DNA of 64,000 bases. Source: Chrysomallon squamiferum (Eukaryota; Mollusca; Gastropoda; Neomphalida; Peltospiridae). Positions within the stretch are counted from its first letter, which is position 1. The number at the start of each line of letters is the position of its first letter. The notes below the pieces were generated by a model. The model had not been told where the DNA came from. It saw nothing but the letters and a program-made list of their open reading frames with translations, and did no database searches. The stretch covers positions 30,812,438-30,876,437 of the forward strand of contig CM022670.1 in assembly GCA_012295275.1 (NCBI GenBank), written 5' to 3'. Below, piece after piece: positions 25,165 through 36,739 of the stretch. Position numbers and translations under genes: made by a program.

Positions 25165-27437
25165 GGGAATAGCAGGGAGCGTTAATTCATTTAGAGAATA
25201 CAGATTTGTTAAGAGAATCAAGTGGTTGACGTTCTGGTCATGTTCATACAATGCAGGAGCCATCAGATAGAGAGTCTCGTTTTGGTTACTTATTCAACAC
25301 CTGTAAAAAAGATGTAGCTGTTTCGCCACCTTGTAGCTGAGAAGAAGGTTTTCGATTTTATGATGGAGCTGCAGCAGTGACGAAGAAGCCATGTCAATTA
25401 CGTGTATTCTCAAGCAATAACAACCATATGTTGTATTATTTACCCAAGAATACCCGTAGTCGACTAGGCCATGTATCTGCGTTGTCGTTTCCTCCCACAG
25501 AAATCGTTTTCTTCCATGTCTATGAAATCCTGTGCTTTGCAAAAAAAATTATAAAACCGCAGCATGCCAACAAATAGATGTATAAATAAATGTATAAACT
25601 GCTGAAAAACATATATTGTGAATCCCACATCGCTATTGCTAAAAAAAAAAGTTCAGGCAAATAAGATTGACCAAGTTAATGTATCAGTACTGAGGTGCTA
25701 TTGTATTGAAGGCGGTGAATAAAAGTATATTCTCAAACATAATATCACAGATAAAAAAATAAAAATAAAAGTATTTTGTTATTTATAAATAAAATATGAA
25801 GTGTAAAAGAAATCAGTGTATGAAAATACAAAATCTTTTAAAACATAACTTTTTATCATAATTAAGATACATTAAATACAGATGTTTTTATAATTGTAAT
25901 TACAAAATCGTTATGAAAAAATGTGTGTATTACCAGTTTTCATTATATTCAAAAAGACTGAAATACATAGAGAAAACGTACGTGTAGAAAATGAATGAAA
26001 ACTAATTACTTACATTGGTACTTTAGAGAAAGATCTATCATCAGACTGCGGTGCCCGGATGTACAATTCATTCAGGAACACCTGCGATTCAAGAAATTTT
26101 AAGGAAGTTTCCTCTTTTTGCATCCTATTAAGGCGGCATAATCGTGGAAAATTTAACATCTTGTGATGTGTCAGAGTTAAATAAATCCTTTACGTTAAAT
26201 ACAGATGATTTTATTTTGAAGCAGTTAGCATCTTTTTAAGATATTTTCTTGTTTTACTTCGTTCCTATGACAAATTGTTCACTGCAACAGATTGTCGTCT
26301 GCTTCTAGCTTTTGCCGCAAATGAGCACGCTCAAAAGTCACGTGACAAACAAACGGTGCGTGGCTTCTCCAGGCAGGTACATCGATCGATTTTCGTCTTG
26401 TCCGTGTGTGTTTGGAACCAGCGCTTGCTGAAATGACAAAGAACAAATGACACGAGAAAATAGCTAGTATAAGAACGGAACAGACTTGAGAGTCATCTCT
26501 GTTTTGACTTTAAAGCACACTCCATGACCTATTTTACATCCGCATGCTTCGGCTTCCGGACCAGTTCCAGTATAGCAACATCTCTTGAATCAGAAGGGGA
26601 AGAAAACAAAGGAATCACTGTAGCTAATTTTGCTGTCAAGTGCACGTAACCACAATCAAAATTCTTCATTAATGTCATTCTTTTAAATCAGCCATTTGCC
26701 GTCGAAAGAGAGAGAATGATTTCACGTGAGGCCCAGCTTCAATAGATACTCTCTAAACGATTGCTTAACTGGGCCAGCTCGTGGAATTTGGATCTGTGGT
26801 CTGCTAATCGTTTGCCAAATAGTCTCTGTGGCTTAGTGCCAAAGCAAGGGTAGTAGCGATTTATGAACACAAATAAAATTTAAATTCCCTTATGAATATA
26901 CTGAATGGATTTGAATACCATTTGACCCTATGCGTATTTCCCAAGACAACTTCCATAGTCGTTTTCGCGTGTACGGATAAATTGCTTAGATGTCAGATGA
27001 GAATTGTAAAAATATGTTCCCATATAAATACACGACGTTGTAAGGAACAGAAATAAATAATAAACGCCTATCATCAAAGCTGACATCGTTCCTGTCATAA
27101 GAAATGGTATAAGCACAGAATTATTAATTTACACAGAGCATTATAAAACGTTGATGGAAGAATTATTCTTAAAATTATAAAATTATTGTTACTAAGTTTT
27201 GTGTATGTTATTTCTGTGTTATTAATCAAAAACAAAATTGGAATATGTAAACCGTTATAACCGAAATTATTCGTAATGATAATAATGTTTTTGCTTACGT
27301 TTAAATGTTTTCGTGTAAACAGTTAATGGGGATGCCAAAAAACGTAAATTTATATTAAGGCCTATCCTTCATTTAAATGGTTTATATAGTTAAGATGAAA
27401 AATATAATGATACTTAAATGAGAAAAATGAAATGAAC

Positions 27438-27443
<6 letters not shown>
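25165..27443. other. Intergenic, with an island at 26.04-26.87 kb
   Basis: About 830 bases of balanced, repeat-free sequence, the longest such island outside the gene. It includes the GTCACGTGAC site and ATCGATCGAT. No open frame of note crosses it on either strand. Confidence 0.45.
26337..26346. promoter_or_regulatory. GTCACGTGAC E-box palindrome
   Basis: The ten-base palindrome GTCACGTGAC is the full consensus bound by MiT/TFE and USF-type bHLH-zipper factors. It lies in the non-repetitive island at 26.0-26.9 kb. No gene start is visible nearby. Confidence 0.35.

Positions 27444-27516
<73 letters not shown>
27444..27516. repeat. (GA)n microsatellite
   Basis: A pure run of about 36 units. 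Confidence 0.9.
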
Positions 27517-27519
<3 letters not shown>

Positions 27520-28272
27520 CAAGCGAATTTAGTGATCCCGTAACGACATAGTAATTAACTGTCGAAACTAACAGCCTACGTACTGTTTTCATTATCTGTT
27601 TATTTATTTATTTATTTATTAGTTAGTTAGTTTGTTTGTTTGTTTGTTTATGTGTTTGTTTATATATTTAATTATTATTTCTTTGCATTATTACAAAAAT
27701 TTATAATAATTAATAATTTCATCATTATTCGAAATGCTAAAATCTAATGTGCATTCGTTTGCAAACAACTGACTGCAGCTTCTCCTTTACTGTTTCTTCG
27801 TTCTTCTTTTTCTTCTTCTTCTACTAAAAAATGATAACAATATTTTCTCTCTTCCAGTTAGTTTCAGCCCTCACATATTACTCTAACACTTCTCAAAAAG
27901 TCAAGTACAAACAAACCTGTCAGTTCGTTCCTGCTGGAAATGACAGAGTCCTCTTCAGAATTTTCCATCTATGACAAAGAAAATTATTAGCTAGTAGATA
28001 CGAGAAAAAATTCACTATATTAATCTTTCTAATTAGAGGTGGCTACATTGTTTCCCGAGTTTGTCTTCAACAGAATGTTAAACAAACAAAAAATAATAAT
28101 AATAAATAAATAAATAAAATATAAAATAAAATAGAATTTCTATTGCATATAACAGAGAATAAAGAGGACGATATTTTAAAAATACGGTTCTGTTGTCGTT
28201 TGTTTAAACATAAAATTATGACAAAACGGCACAAACACACACATATAAGTAATTTTGTATGTATATACATAC

Positions 28273-28329
<57 letters not shown>

Positions 28330-29084
28330 TACACATATATATATATATTCATGCGTATATAACACTAATTGGACATACACATAACAAAACATACACTAAT
28401 CTGTTTTAAGATAACATTTTACATTTCACATTACAAATCACAGTCCATCTGCTTTTAATAGCTGCTGTCAAAACTTACTAATAGAAATAAAATATCACCA
28501 AAAAAAATTTCACTGATATTAAATAAGTAGCTAAACAAACAAACAGATGAAATAGCAAACAAACAAACAACAAACTAAACAAATAACAAATCTGTATATC
28601 ATAAATCAGATTAAAATAAAACAAACAAAAAGTCTTGAATTATAATTAGCAGTATACTACCAGTACCGTATCTCTTATCATCTGTGAAAAAATTTAAAAT
28701 CGAAAAAATTGTGTGACTAAACCACCGCTTTCAACCTTTTTCATTTTGTCTATGGTGCGCCGGAAAACAATGGACGGTTTTACGACAGTTAAAGACAAGC
28801 CTGGTACATTAGTACGCTGTCCAGCGTTCGCAATAAAGCAGCGACTCGGTAAAACGTTGTTACCTGGCATTGATAAGTAAAGCTATTTCCTTTGTCTCTG
28901 GATTCAGGAATATCTGCAATCTAAACTTATCAGTCAGAGTTTAATGAATGAGAAACTCAATATATATGCATTAAAGGTAAAAATAAATGACATTAAAATG
29001 TTACTACATTTTTAGCTAACGCTTTTAAATGATGAAAATAAACACGTATGTTTCTGTGTGAGTGTGTATTGTGAATGTGTGTGT

Positions 29085-29087
<3 letters not shown>
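27517..29087. other. Intergenic, with an island at 28.73-28.94 kb
   Basis: AT-rich sequence with TTTA/TTTG copies at 27,600-27,665. A balanced island at 28,730-28,940 contains GGTGCGCCGG, CTGTCCAGCG and GCGACTCGG. Confidence 0.4.
28255..28368. repeat. (TA)n/(CA)n compound tract with the same 3' flank as 18.99 kb
   Basis: CATA/TATA sequence, (CA)n and (TA)n end at 28,347, followed at 28,348 by TTCATGCGTATATAACACTA, identical to 18,987-19,006. The sequence diverges after the next base. Confidence 0.8.

Positions 29088-29147
<60 letters not shown>
29088..29147. repeat. (GA)n microsatellite
   Basis: About 30 pure units, preceded by a short TG-rich stretch. Confidence 0.9.
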
Positions 29148-29148
<1 letters not shown>

Positions 29149-29249
29149 TTATATTAGATAAGATCAAGGAATATGTCAAATTTATTATTTATGTTAGCTG
29201 TTACAAGGTTGAATATTTTACCTGGCATGGCAGTCGTCAAAACAAAATA

Positions 29250-29287
29250 TATGTGTGTGTGTGTTTGTATGTATGTATGTTTGTATG

Positions 29288-29319
<32 letters not shown>

Positions 29320-29486
29320 TGTATGTATGTATGTATGTATGCATGCATGCGTGTATGTGTGTGTATGTATGTATGTATGTATGTATATGTATGTGTGTAT
29401 GTATGTATGTATGTATACATGCATGCATGTGTGTATATGTGTGTGTGTGTATGTATGTATGTATGTATGTATATGTGTGTGTTTGT
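29250..29486. repeat. (TATG)n array
   Basis: About 235 bases of TATG with TGTG and CATG variants. The purest part is 29,288-29,340. It lies 100 bases from the (GA)n tract. Frames on both strands are Met/Tyr/Val/Cys or His/Thr/Ile/Tyr strings. Confidence 0.9.
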
Positions 29487-30500
29487 ATCTATTAGCATTA
29501 TATGTATGAAATCCTCCAGTTCGAAATCAAAGATAAAAAGAAGAGAATTACACCTATCCATCATTACCTACCTGTGGTCAGTTAATTATGTTAATCAGAA
29601 TAAGGCAGGTGCGCGATGCCAGATCATATTGATCTCTTGGTGCGATCGGCATTAACAAAATATAATACATATTCCTTAATGACTTATCACAAGAGAGACG
29701 CACACGCCGCCCTTCTTAACGAGAGTTCATAATTAATTTAGACCTTCCAGTTAGCGCTTCCTGTGGTAGCTGTTCGAGCTGGTTTATTATTCACAAAAGC
29801 TAATCACAAACACTGATGAGAAACAAAAACAACGAAATCTGAGCTCTCGGGGAATAGCCATTTGTTAAAAACACATCATTTTTGAAGCCAGATTTTAGTT
29901 TTTATTATTAATCAGTGGATTTAGTTCTTTTTTTCTACCTACAAAATGCTGTAATGAACACTGATGGTACTGAAATAACCTTGAGGTATTGATCATATCG
30001 AATGCTTAGAACACAAAATGGAAATACCAAAAATAAATAGCAATTTTGAATTTGTTGGCCAAATGTATAGGCCGAAGCGTAATAACAAAAAGGCATTACA
30101 AAATTCGTTATTGAAGATGGTCTTAATAAAGTACATTCAAGCTTAAGTGCTCTTGTTACTTAGGACAGTATTAGTTTGTTAGAAGTTGAGTTAGAGAAAA
30201 GGAAAGGTAGCATGATCTCATACCTTCCAGGTGATCTCTGGGAAGGAGCAGCTCTCAGTGTCTTATAGTCTACCAGTAAACTGTCATCACCTGGAGGCTG
30301 ATTTGTAATGTTAAACAGGTTGTTTTACTTTGATTCGGTACTAAAATACATTACTGCTTTTGAATGATAGAGAGATAAATAGATAGATAGATATAAATAT
30401 AGACAGACAGGTAACTCTAGATTACGATATTAATAATAAGTGGTTATTATTTCTCTATGTAGATAGTTTGTTTATTTTTATTTATTGTATTTTCTTACTT

Positions 30501-30535
<35 letters not shown>

Positions 30536-30543
30536 TTTTTTGT

Positions 30544-30575
<32 letters not shown>

Positions 30576-31726
30576 ATTGTAGTAGTAGTAGCAGTATAAG
30601 TATTAGTATTAGTATTATTTTCTTTATATCATATTGTAGTTAATGTTTCTTGACCCTCTGTAATTTTCTATGCATATTAAATGCGGAAACAAAATCCCGA
30701 TTCCCAAATGGGAAGGGAAAAAAATGTTATTAGCTGACATCGAAGTAGGCCTACTAATGTGTGATCTTGTAGCCGGATAATGACACAAAATAATGATGAT
30801 TTTAAATCAATATCTAATGTAAGCCTTAAATCACTATTTTTTCTTTAATATTCTTTTTCTTTCCTAAATGTTTTTTTTAGTCACTTGAGAATTTTGCAGT
30901 GTCTAATGTTTCTAAAAAGATTTCAAAAAATTTCTACTCCGGTTTTTCTTTTTTCTTTTATTATTAAATGTTTTTCATATATGTTGTTTTACGCTTTACA
31001 TACACACGCACGCACTAACACACACAAATAAACACACACAGATAGTAAATGTTAATTTTAATATTAAATAACTTTTCTTTACTTCAGTATATTTAGCTGC
31101 AGTTTATAAAAAGTATATTCTTATAAATGATTCATCTGAACAAATTATCATCATGTGACGTTAAAAAGATGAATATCATTGGTCAAGGAAATTAATTTGG
31201 CACACGAATTGTCATCAATATATCGTTACCTTAATGTCTAACACTATATTTTCTTTATAAAAGTCGGGAAATTATAGACGTGCTTCGTGAATTGTAGTAT
31301 TTTATTCATGACATCTCTAATAATCAATATGAAGAAAATTAATAATCAAATTACATTAAAGTCTAATTTGGGACCATATGAATAAATAATAAAATATAAT
31401 TGTTCGTTTTTTCAGGTTATTATTTTATTGTTCGTGGCGACATAACCTTATACATAACGAAATATGACAACAAAATAATACTCTGTCAAAACATTTTACC
31501 GCCACTATTTCATAACTGGAATCGTGACGTTATCGCTTATTTTTTTGTGACAACGATAGAAGAAACGAAAGCAAATTGATCTCTGTAATGCAAAGATGAC
31601 ACGACTACAGAAAAATAATGGAGCCAGTTAATTTGTAACCTGTTATACTTCGTAATTATTTAAGATTGTACGGTAAACAACAACAACAGCAACAACTATT
31701 ATTAATATTATTATAAAAATAAATAA
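29487..31726. other. Intergenic, with an island at 29.57-29.87 kb and a CAGGTG pair
   Basis: The island at 29,570-29,870 is balanced and has several TAATTA and TTAATC homeodomain-type sites. At 30,226-30,235 and 30,286-30,295 the inverted ten-mers TCCAGGTGAT and ATCACCTGGA put two CAGGTG E-boxes 60 bases apart. Nothing coding is seen. Confidence 0.45.
30495..30600. repeat. (TTTA)n then (AGT)n
   Basis: (TTTA)n at 30,495-30,540 and AGT copies at 30,548-30,600. Confidence 0.85.
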
Positions 31727-32104
31727 TAAGGACAATATAAAAACAACACAAACTAAAACAGAAAACAACTCTATAACTTGTCTTAATGACCAAAGGTACG
31801 CATTAATTTATAATAAAAATCTAAATATGCCTGTCGATAGAAAAATCGAACGATAAAATAGATGATCTCATAAAGTTACGTATTTAAAAACTGTATTATA
31901 AAGCAAAACGTAAACGACTTTAAAGATTTGGGTGTCTGTGTGAGTGTGTGCTGTAGACGCCAAAACCGCTTTATACATTACTTTATCTTATCTTATTTAT
32001 TTGTTTATTTACTTATTTACTTATTTTTTGGAGTCGTGAAGTCACTGCGTACGTGGCGAACTCACAGCCGTTTCATTTTGTCTGAAGCATCCACAGCAAA
32101 TCGA

Positions 32105-32112
32105 TGACGTCA
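32105..32112. promoter_or_regulatory. TGACGTCA (full CRE) in the inverted-repeat loop
   Basis: A perfect cAMP-response element palindrome lies in the short GC-balanced part of the loop (about 32,030-32,150). One eight-base match can be chance. Confidence 0.25.
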
Positions 32113-32523
32113 TGACTACCTTTATCGGGCCCAGATACCTTTTGATTATACTTCTTCTATGTTATATTTCGTATTACAGTCAAAACATATTATTTTATCT
32201 AGACCAAAACTAAACAAAATGGAACCAAATGAAAAGAAATAAAGAGTCAAACAGTCTAATATATAGATAGATAAACAGACAGATAGACAAAGATCGATAA
32301 AATATATATAAACAAAACATTTACAACGTTATTATTTCATTATTTTTAATACGAAAACATTTTCAAGTAAACTTGAAAAGAATAAAAGAATAATTATACA
32401 AACCGGTAAGATATTAACAAATAAAACCGTGTCCTTTCCAATTTCTTTGGCCGAATTACTATGAAATGTTAAAAGCAGTATCAACACATAAAACATTTAT
32501 ATACAATATCAAAATAAATAAAA

Positions 32524-32757
32524 ATATAATTAAAAAACAAATAAAATAAAAAAAAAAAAATTAGAAAAAAAACAAGAAATAACAAATAACAAAATAACAT
32601 TAAATATAATTAAAAAACAAATAAAAAAAATAGAAAAAAAACAAGAAATAACAAATAACAAAATAACATTAAATATAATTAAAAAACAAATAAAATAAAA
32701 AAAATAGAAAAAAAACAAGAAATAACAAATAACAAAATAACATTAAAAAGAATTAAA
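32524..32757. repeat. Tandem repeat in the loop, three copies of 69-74 bp
   Basis: An A-rich unit containing ACAAGAAATAACAAATAACA starts at 32,572, 32,641 and 32,715, so the spacings are 69 and 74 bases. The third unit differs by a five-base insertion. Copies are nearly identical. It fills the right part of the loop of the long inverted repeat and abuts its right arm. Confidence 0.85.
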
Positions 32758-33047
32758 ATAAACAAATAAATAAGATAAGATAAAGTAATGTATAAAGCGG
32801 TTTTGGCGTCTACAGCACACACTCACACAGACACCCAAATCTTTAAAGTCGTTTACGTTTTGCTTTATAATACAGTTTTTAAATACGTAACTTTATGAGA
32901 TCATCTATTTTATCGTTCGATTTTTCTATCGACAGACATATTTAGATTTTTATTATAAATTAATGCGTACCTTTGGTCATTAAGACAAGTTATAGAGTTG
33001 TTTTCTGTTTTAGTTTGTGTGTTTCTTGTTATTGTCCTTATTTTTTT

Positions 33048-33050
<3 letters not shown>

Positions 33051-33085
<35 letters not shown>
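33051..33085. repeat. (AAT)n at the outer edge of the long inverted repeat
   Basis: About eleven AAT units directly follow the right arm. The left arm's outer edge has only shorter ATTATT-type sequence. Confidence 0.85.
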
Positions 33086-33087
<2 letters not shown>

Positions 33088-33475
33088 TATACAATGTAGA
33101 ACAAATAGTTTAATAAAAATGTACAATAGAAAACAGTTAACAATAATTTACAATACAGAACAAAAAATTCTATATTGTGAATTTTTATTAAACTGTTTTC
33201 TATTGTATTTTTTATTAAATTGTTTTCTATTTTGTATTTTAATAAAATATACAATGTGGAACAAATAGCTTAATAAAAATATACAACTGAAAACAATTTT
33301 GTAAAAATACACAATATAGAACAGATTAATAAAAATACACAATATAACAGTTTAATAATAATATACGATATAGAACAAAATATTCTATATTTTATTAAAC
33401 TATGTGTTCTACTTTGTGTATTTTTATTAAATTATTTTCTACTTTGTATTTTTATTAAACTATCGTTGTCTTCAG
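33086..33475. repeat. 28-bp minisatellite with alternating orientation
   Basis: A unit close to TTTATTAAACTGTTTTCTAT plus TGTA recurs many times. It reads as its complement at about 33,086-33,170, forward at 33,171-33,240, complement again at 33,241-33,375, and forward at 33,376-33,475. The repeat therefore inverts at least three times within 400 bases and can fold into several hairpins. It lies directly beside the long inverted repeat. Confidence 0.75.
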
Positions 33476-33754
33476 CAAAAGATGTCAGAAGTATCATGGA
33501 AATCAATTTTTAACGTAATGAAATGTTTGCATCCTTGAAATTTGGTAACATAAAATGAACAGTGTATTTGATAAATCTAGCAGAAAATACGCCTGTTTAT
33601 TCTTGCAGTTCAGTATTTGAACATCGAATGTCTGGCTGTGTTTTATTTAATCTGTTCAAATAATAATTCCAAGTTTTTTTAATATTGTATATTGCAATAG
33701 ATAAATTTTATATTTTTACTTTACATTTATAATTATATTTTTCTATAGTGTACA

Positions 33755-33955
33755 TTTTAATGAAATTATTTTCTGTTGTATATTTGTATTAAACTGTTTT
33801 CTATTGTACATTTTTATTAAACTGTTCTATATTGTCTATTTTTATTAAACTATTTTCTACTCATATGTTTATTAATCTGTTTGTTTCATTTCGTGTATTT
33901 TTATTAAACCCTTTTCTAATGTATATTTCGAAATAAATGGTTCTATATTGTGTCA
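33755..33955. repeat. Second block of the same 28-bp minisatellite
   Basis: Forward copies of the TTTATTAAACTGTTTTCTAT unit recur at about 33,755-33,955 with more substitutions than in the block at 33.1-33.5 kb. The 280 bases between the blocks (33,476-33,754) show no copies I can recognise. Confidence 0.65.
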
Positions 33956-34089
33956 TTTTTGTCATTTTATATTAACTGCTGAATTCTTAAAGCTGAATTT
34001 TGGAACCGAAAAAATAAGTTTTTATTAATGTCTAATTTAATTACTGATTTTAAATAATGTCAGTCTGCAAGGATATACAGTACTCACAC

Positions 34090-34205
34090 GCACACATATA
34101 TACGTACATACATAGACACGTATACATACATACATACATACATAAATATATGCATGCATACAACCATACAAAAAACATATAAGCATACAAACACACAAAC
34201 ATGCA
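34090..34205. repeat. Imperfect (CATA)n/(ACAC)n tract
   Basis: CATA copies are purest at 34,120-34,145, with degenerate copies to about 34,205. Confidence 0.75.
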
Positions 34206-34499
34206 GCACACATAAAATTTACTGTATACATGTGTATATATCTGCACTCTTGCACTCTTACGTACAGGTTCTGTACGACTACCTTCTTGTAGCAGAAACT
34301 ATATTTCATACTTTGAGTCTAAATCTCTTTGTACTTTTTGTTTATCTATTTATTATCTTTATGTAAAATAAGATGGAATATTTACGACTGGTTGTGGTAT
34401 TTAATTTGTTTTCATTTCAGCACCATGAAATATAATATCTTTATTCTTCAGCATACTGACAAATAAAATGCAGCATTCAGTGTGATATAATATGTACTT

Positions 34500-34790
34500 T
34501 TTCTGTCTCTGCCTCTCTGTTTATCGATCTATATATCTACCTTCCTACCTATCTAACGATTTTTCTTCTCTCTGTCTCTCTGGCTGTCATTCTATTTATC
34601 TATCTCTATCTATCTATTTCTCTTTTGTTTCAGATGTCTCTCACTTTCTGTACTAAATATATGCATAGATAACTCTATTCATTTTTCTATTTATCTATCT
34701 ATATCTGTCTATCTCTTCTTCTCTCTTTGTGTGTGTCTTTTTCTCTCTTTCTAATTCTCTCGCTGTGTCTCTCTCTCTTTCTCTATTTTC
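34500..34790. repeat. Pyrimidine-rich TCTA/TCTC field
   Basis: Nearly 300 bases of degenerate TCTA, TCTC and TTTC copies, strongly pyrimidine on the plus strand. Confidence 0.7.
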
Positions 34791-35595
34791 ACATTAAGAT
34801 AAACAGGAAAGGTCATGCAAACATATGTGTTATTTTTTTAAGTAAAACAATATTAACAGAAACAAAATGCGATTATTTTTGTTGTTATAGTGTTGTTGTT
34901 CTTTTTCTTAGTTGAAATGCAGAATTGTAAAGTACAGCTGCGTTGTAGAAAAATAATGTAGTTCACCATATCTGGGATCCACCCAGGATCTAAAATATTT
35001 CCTTATAAATATTTGGAACTGTTTTAGGCTCATTAGACTTTGTGGGATTATAAATTAACAAACATTATGTGTGAAACTGGATAAATTGGATAAAGTAGCA
35101 GACTCGAAATGCATATTTGCTTTACATTACGAAATTGTGATTGTCTCTGACTGTAATTTTAAGTTGTTTGTGTGCTCGTGTGTTTGTATGTAATTGTTTG
35201 GATGTACGTGCGAAGTTTTTTGTTTGCGTGTATATATATAAACATATTCTTTTTCTTTTCATGCATGTTATTTTCTTACTGTATGTGTTTTTGCACGTGT
35301 TTGCAAACATGTAGATATATGTGTATCTCCACTAATAGGTACGAAATAGGTACGTGCATATATGTAGACGTGAATGTGTATAGGACTGTTAATTCTGTGT
35401 ATGTATCTGCAGTCGTATGTGTATGTGTTCCAGAAAGATGTTTAACAGATGCTTATATTTCTGTATGTACACAAGCTGGTTTTGGGGGTTTTTTTTATGT
35501 TGTTGTTGTTTGTCAGGATTGTTGTTGTTGTTGTTTTTTTTGTTTTTTGGGGGGTATTTTTGTTACTGCTATTTATTTTTTGTTTGATTTTTTGT

Positions 35596-35612
35596 TATTA
35601 TTATTATTATTA

Positions 35613-35647
<35 letters not shown>

Positions 35648-35752
35648 GGTTTTCTGTGTACAGTAGTGTGGATATGCATGTGCATACCTATGTTCTGTGG
35701 TATTTATGCATAATATGTGTACGTAAATAACTGTGTGTGGATATGTTTGTGT

Positions 35753-35790
<38 letters not shown>
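35596..35790. repeat. (TTA)n and (CA)n tracts
   Basis: (TTA)n at 35,596-35,648 with one GTT, and (CA)n at 35,755-35,790. Confidence 0.88.
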
Positions 35791-35792
<2 letters not shown>

Positions 35793-36587
35793 TTCTCTGT
35801 ACGTATACGTATATTTATTTGAAATAGTGCATTGTGGGTATCACTGTAACTATGTTTGCTTTTCTGTGTTTATGTGTTTGCATGTATGTTTCTGTGAGTG
35901 CATGTATGCTACTCTGTACGTAGTATGTAGTTTCTCCGCCAACTTCTTTTTGTGATGAGCTTTCATGTCCATTCGCCCGATATTTCAGTTTTCTTACTGA
36001 ATTTTGTTATTATTTGTACAGCTTTTCAACAGTTCCAGTTCTGAAGTAGTTAAGTTTTGATTTCGTTAATATTTCATTAACAGATCTTATCTCCTTAGCA
36101 TCTGTTTGTTAAATGTTAACTCTCTGGCACTATTGACAGAATTTCAGCTGCAGTTGTTAGTGGTAGACACGTTTACATCTCGGCTGAAATTCAAATGACC
36201 GCTGTTACTGTCGTCCAGCTACTTATAAATGACATCAATAATATATTAGAATTGTTTGCATTATGTCATTACTTTACACATATTTTGTAATTCACTTATC
36301 ATCCTTTTAATGAGAGGAATAGTTGATTTTGTTATAAATTTTATATGCGAATTAATTTTAAAATTAAATATTAAAGATAAAAGGCTTTTTTTTTTCTCTT
36401 TTTTTTTTAGTATCTGATTCTGAATACTTCGTTCCGTCTGGAATTATAAAAGATGTTTATTATATTCGTCTTTTATTATTTATTTATTTATTTATAAAAA
36501 ATTCAGGTTTTGTTGATGATATGGACAGCGATTGCACGTATTTGTATCTATTGCAATTACTTTAGTTAATCTCAGAATACATAATAC

Positions 36588-36739
<152 letters not shown>

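Larger units (their letters stand above)
31727..33040. repeat. Long inverted repeat: two 284-bp arms, 746-bp loop
   Basis: The left arm, 31,727-32,010, is the reverse complement of the right arm, 32,757-33,040. Across the core (31,747-32,010 against 32,757-33,019) I see one substitution (31,830 C against the base paired at 32,936). The outer 20 bases are gapped. Markers of the arm are ACAACTTAT-type sequence near 31,775, CTGTCGATAGAAAAATCGAA near 31,833, and a GTCTGTGTGAGTGTGTGCTG block near 31,932. The outer ends fade into (AAT)n-like sequence and I see no clear target-site duplication. It could be a foldback element, a recent inverted duplication, or an assembly artefact. Confidence 0.93.

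Noticed and set aside
29088-29486. Regular short repeats, possible CRISPR array
   Set aside because: They are contiguous di- and tetranucleotide runs without spacers, in a eukaryotic sequence.
32530-32718. Phe/Ile-rich frame, possible small membrane protein
   Set aside because: It is the 69-74-bp A-rich tandem repeat read on the minus strand.
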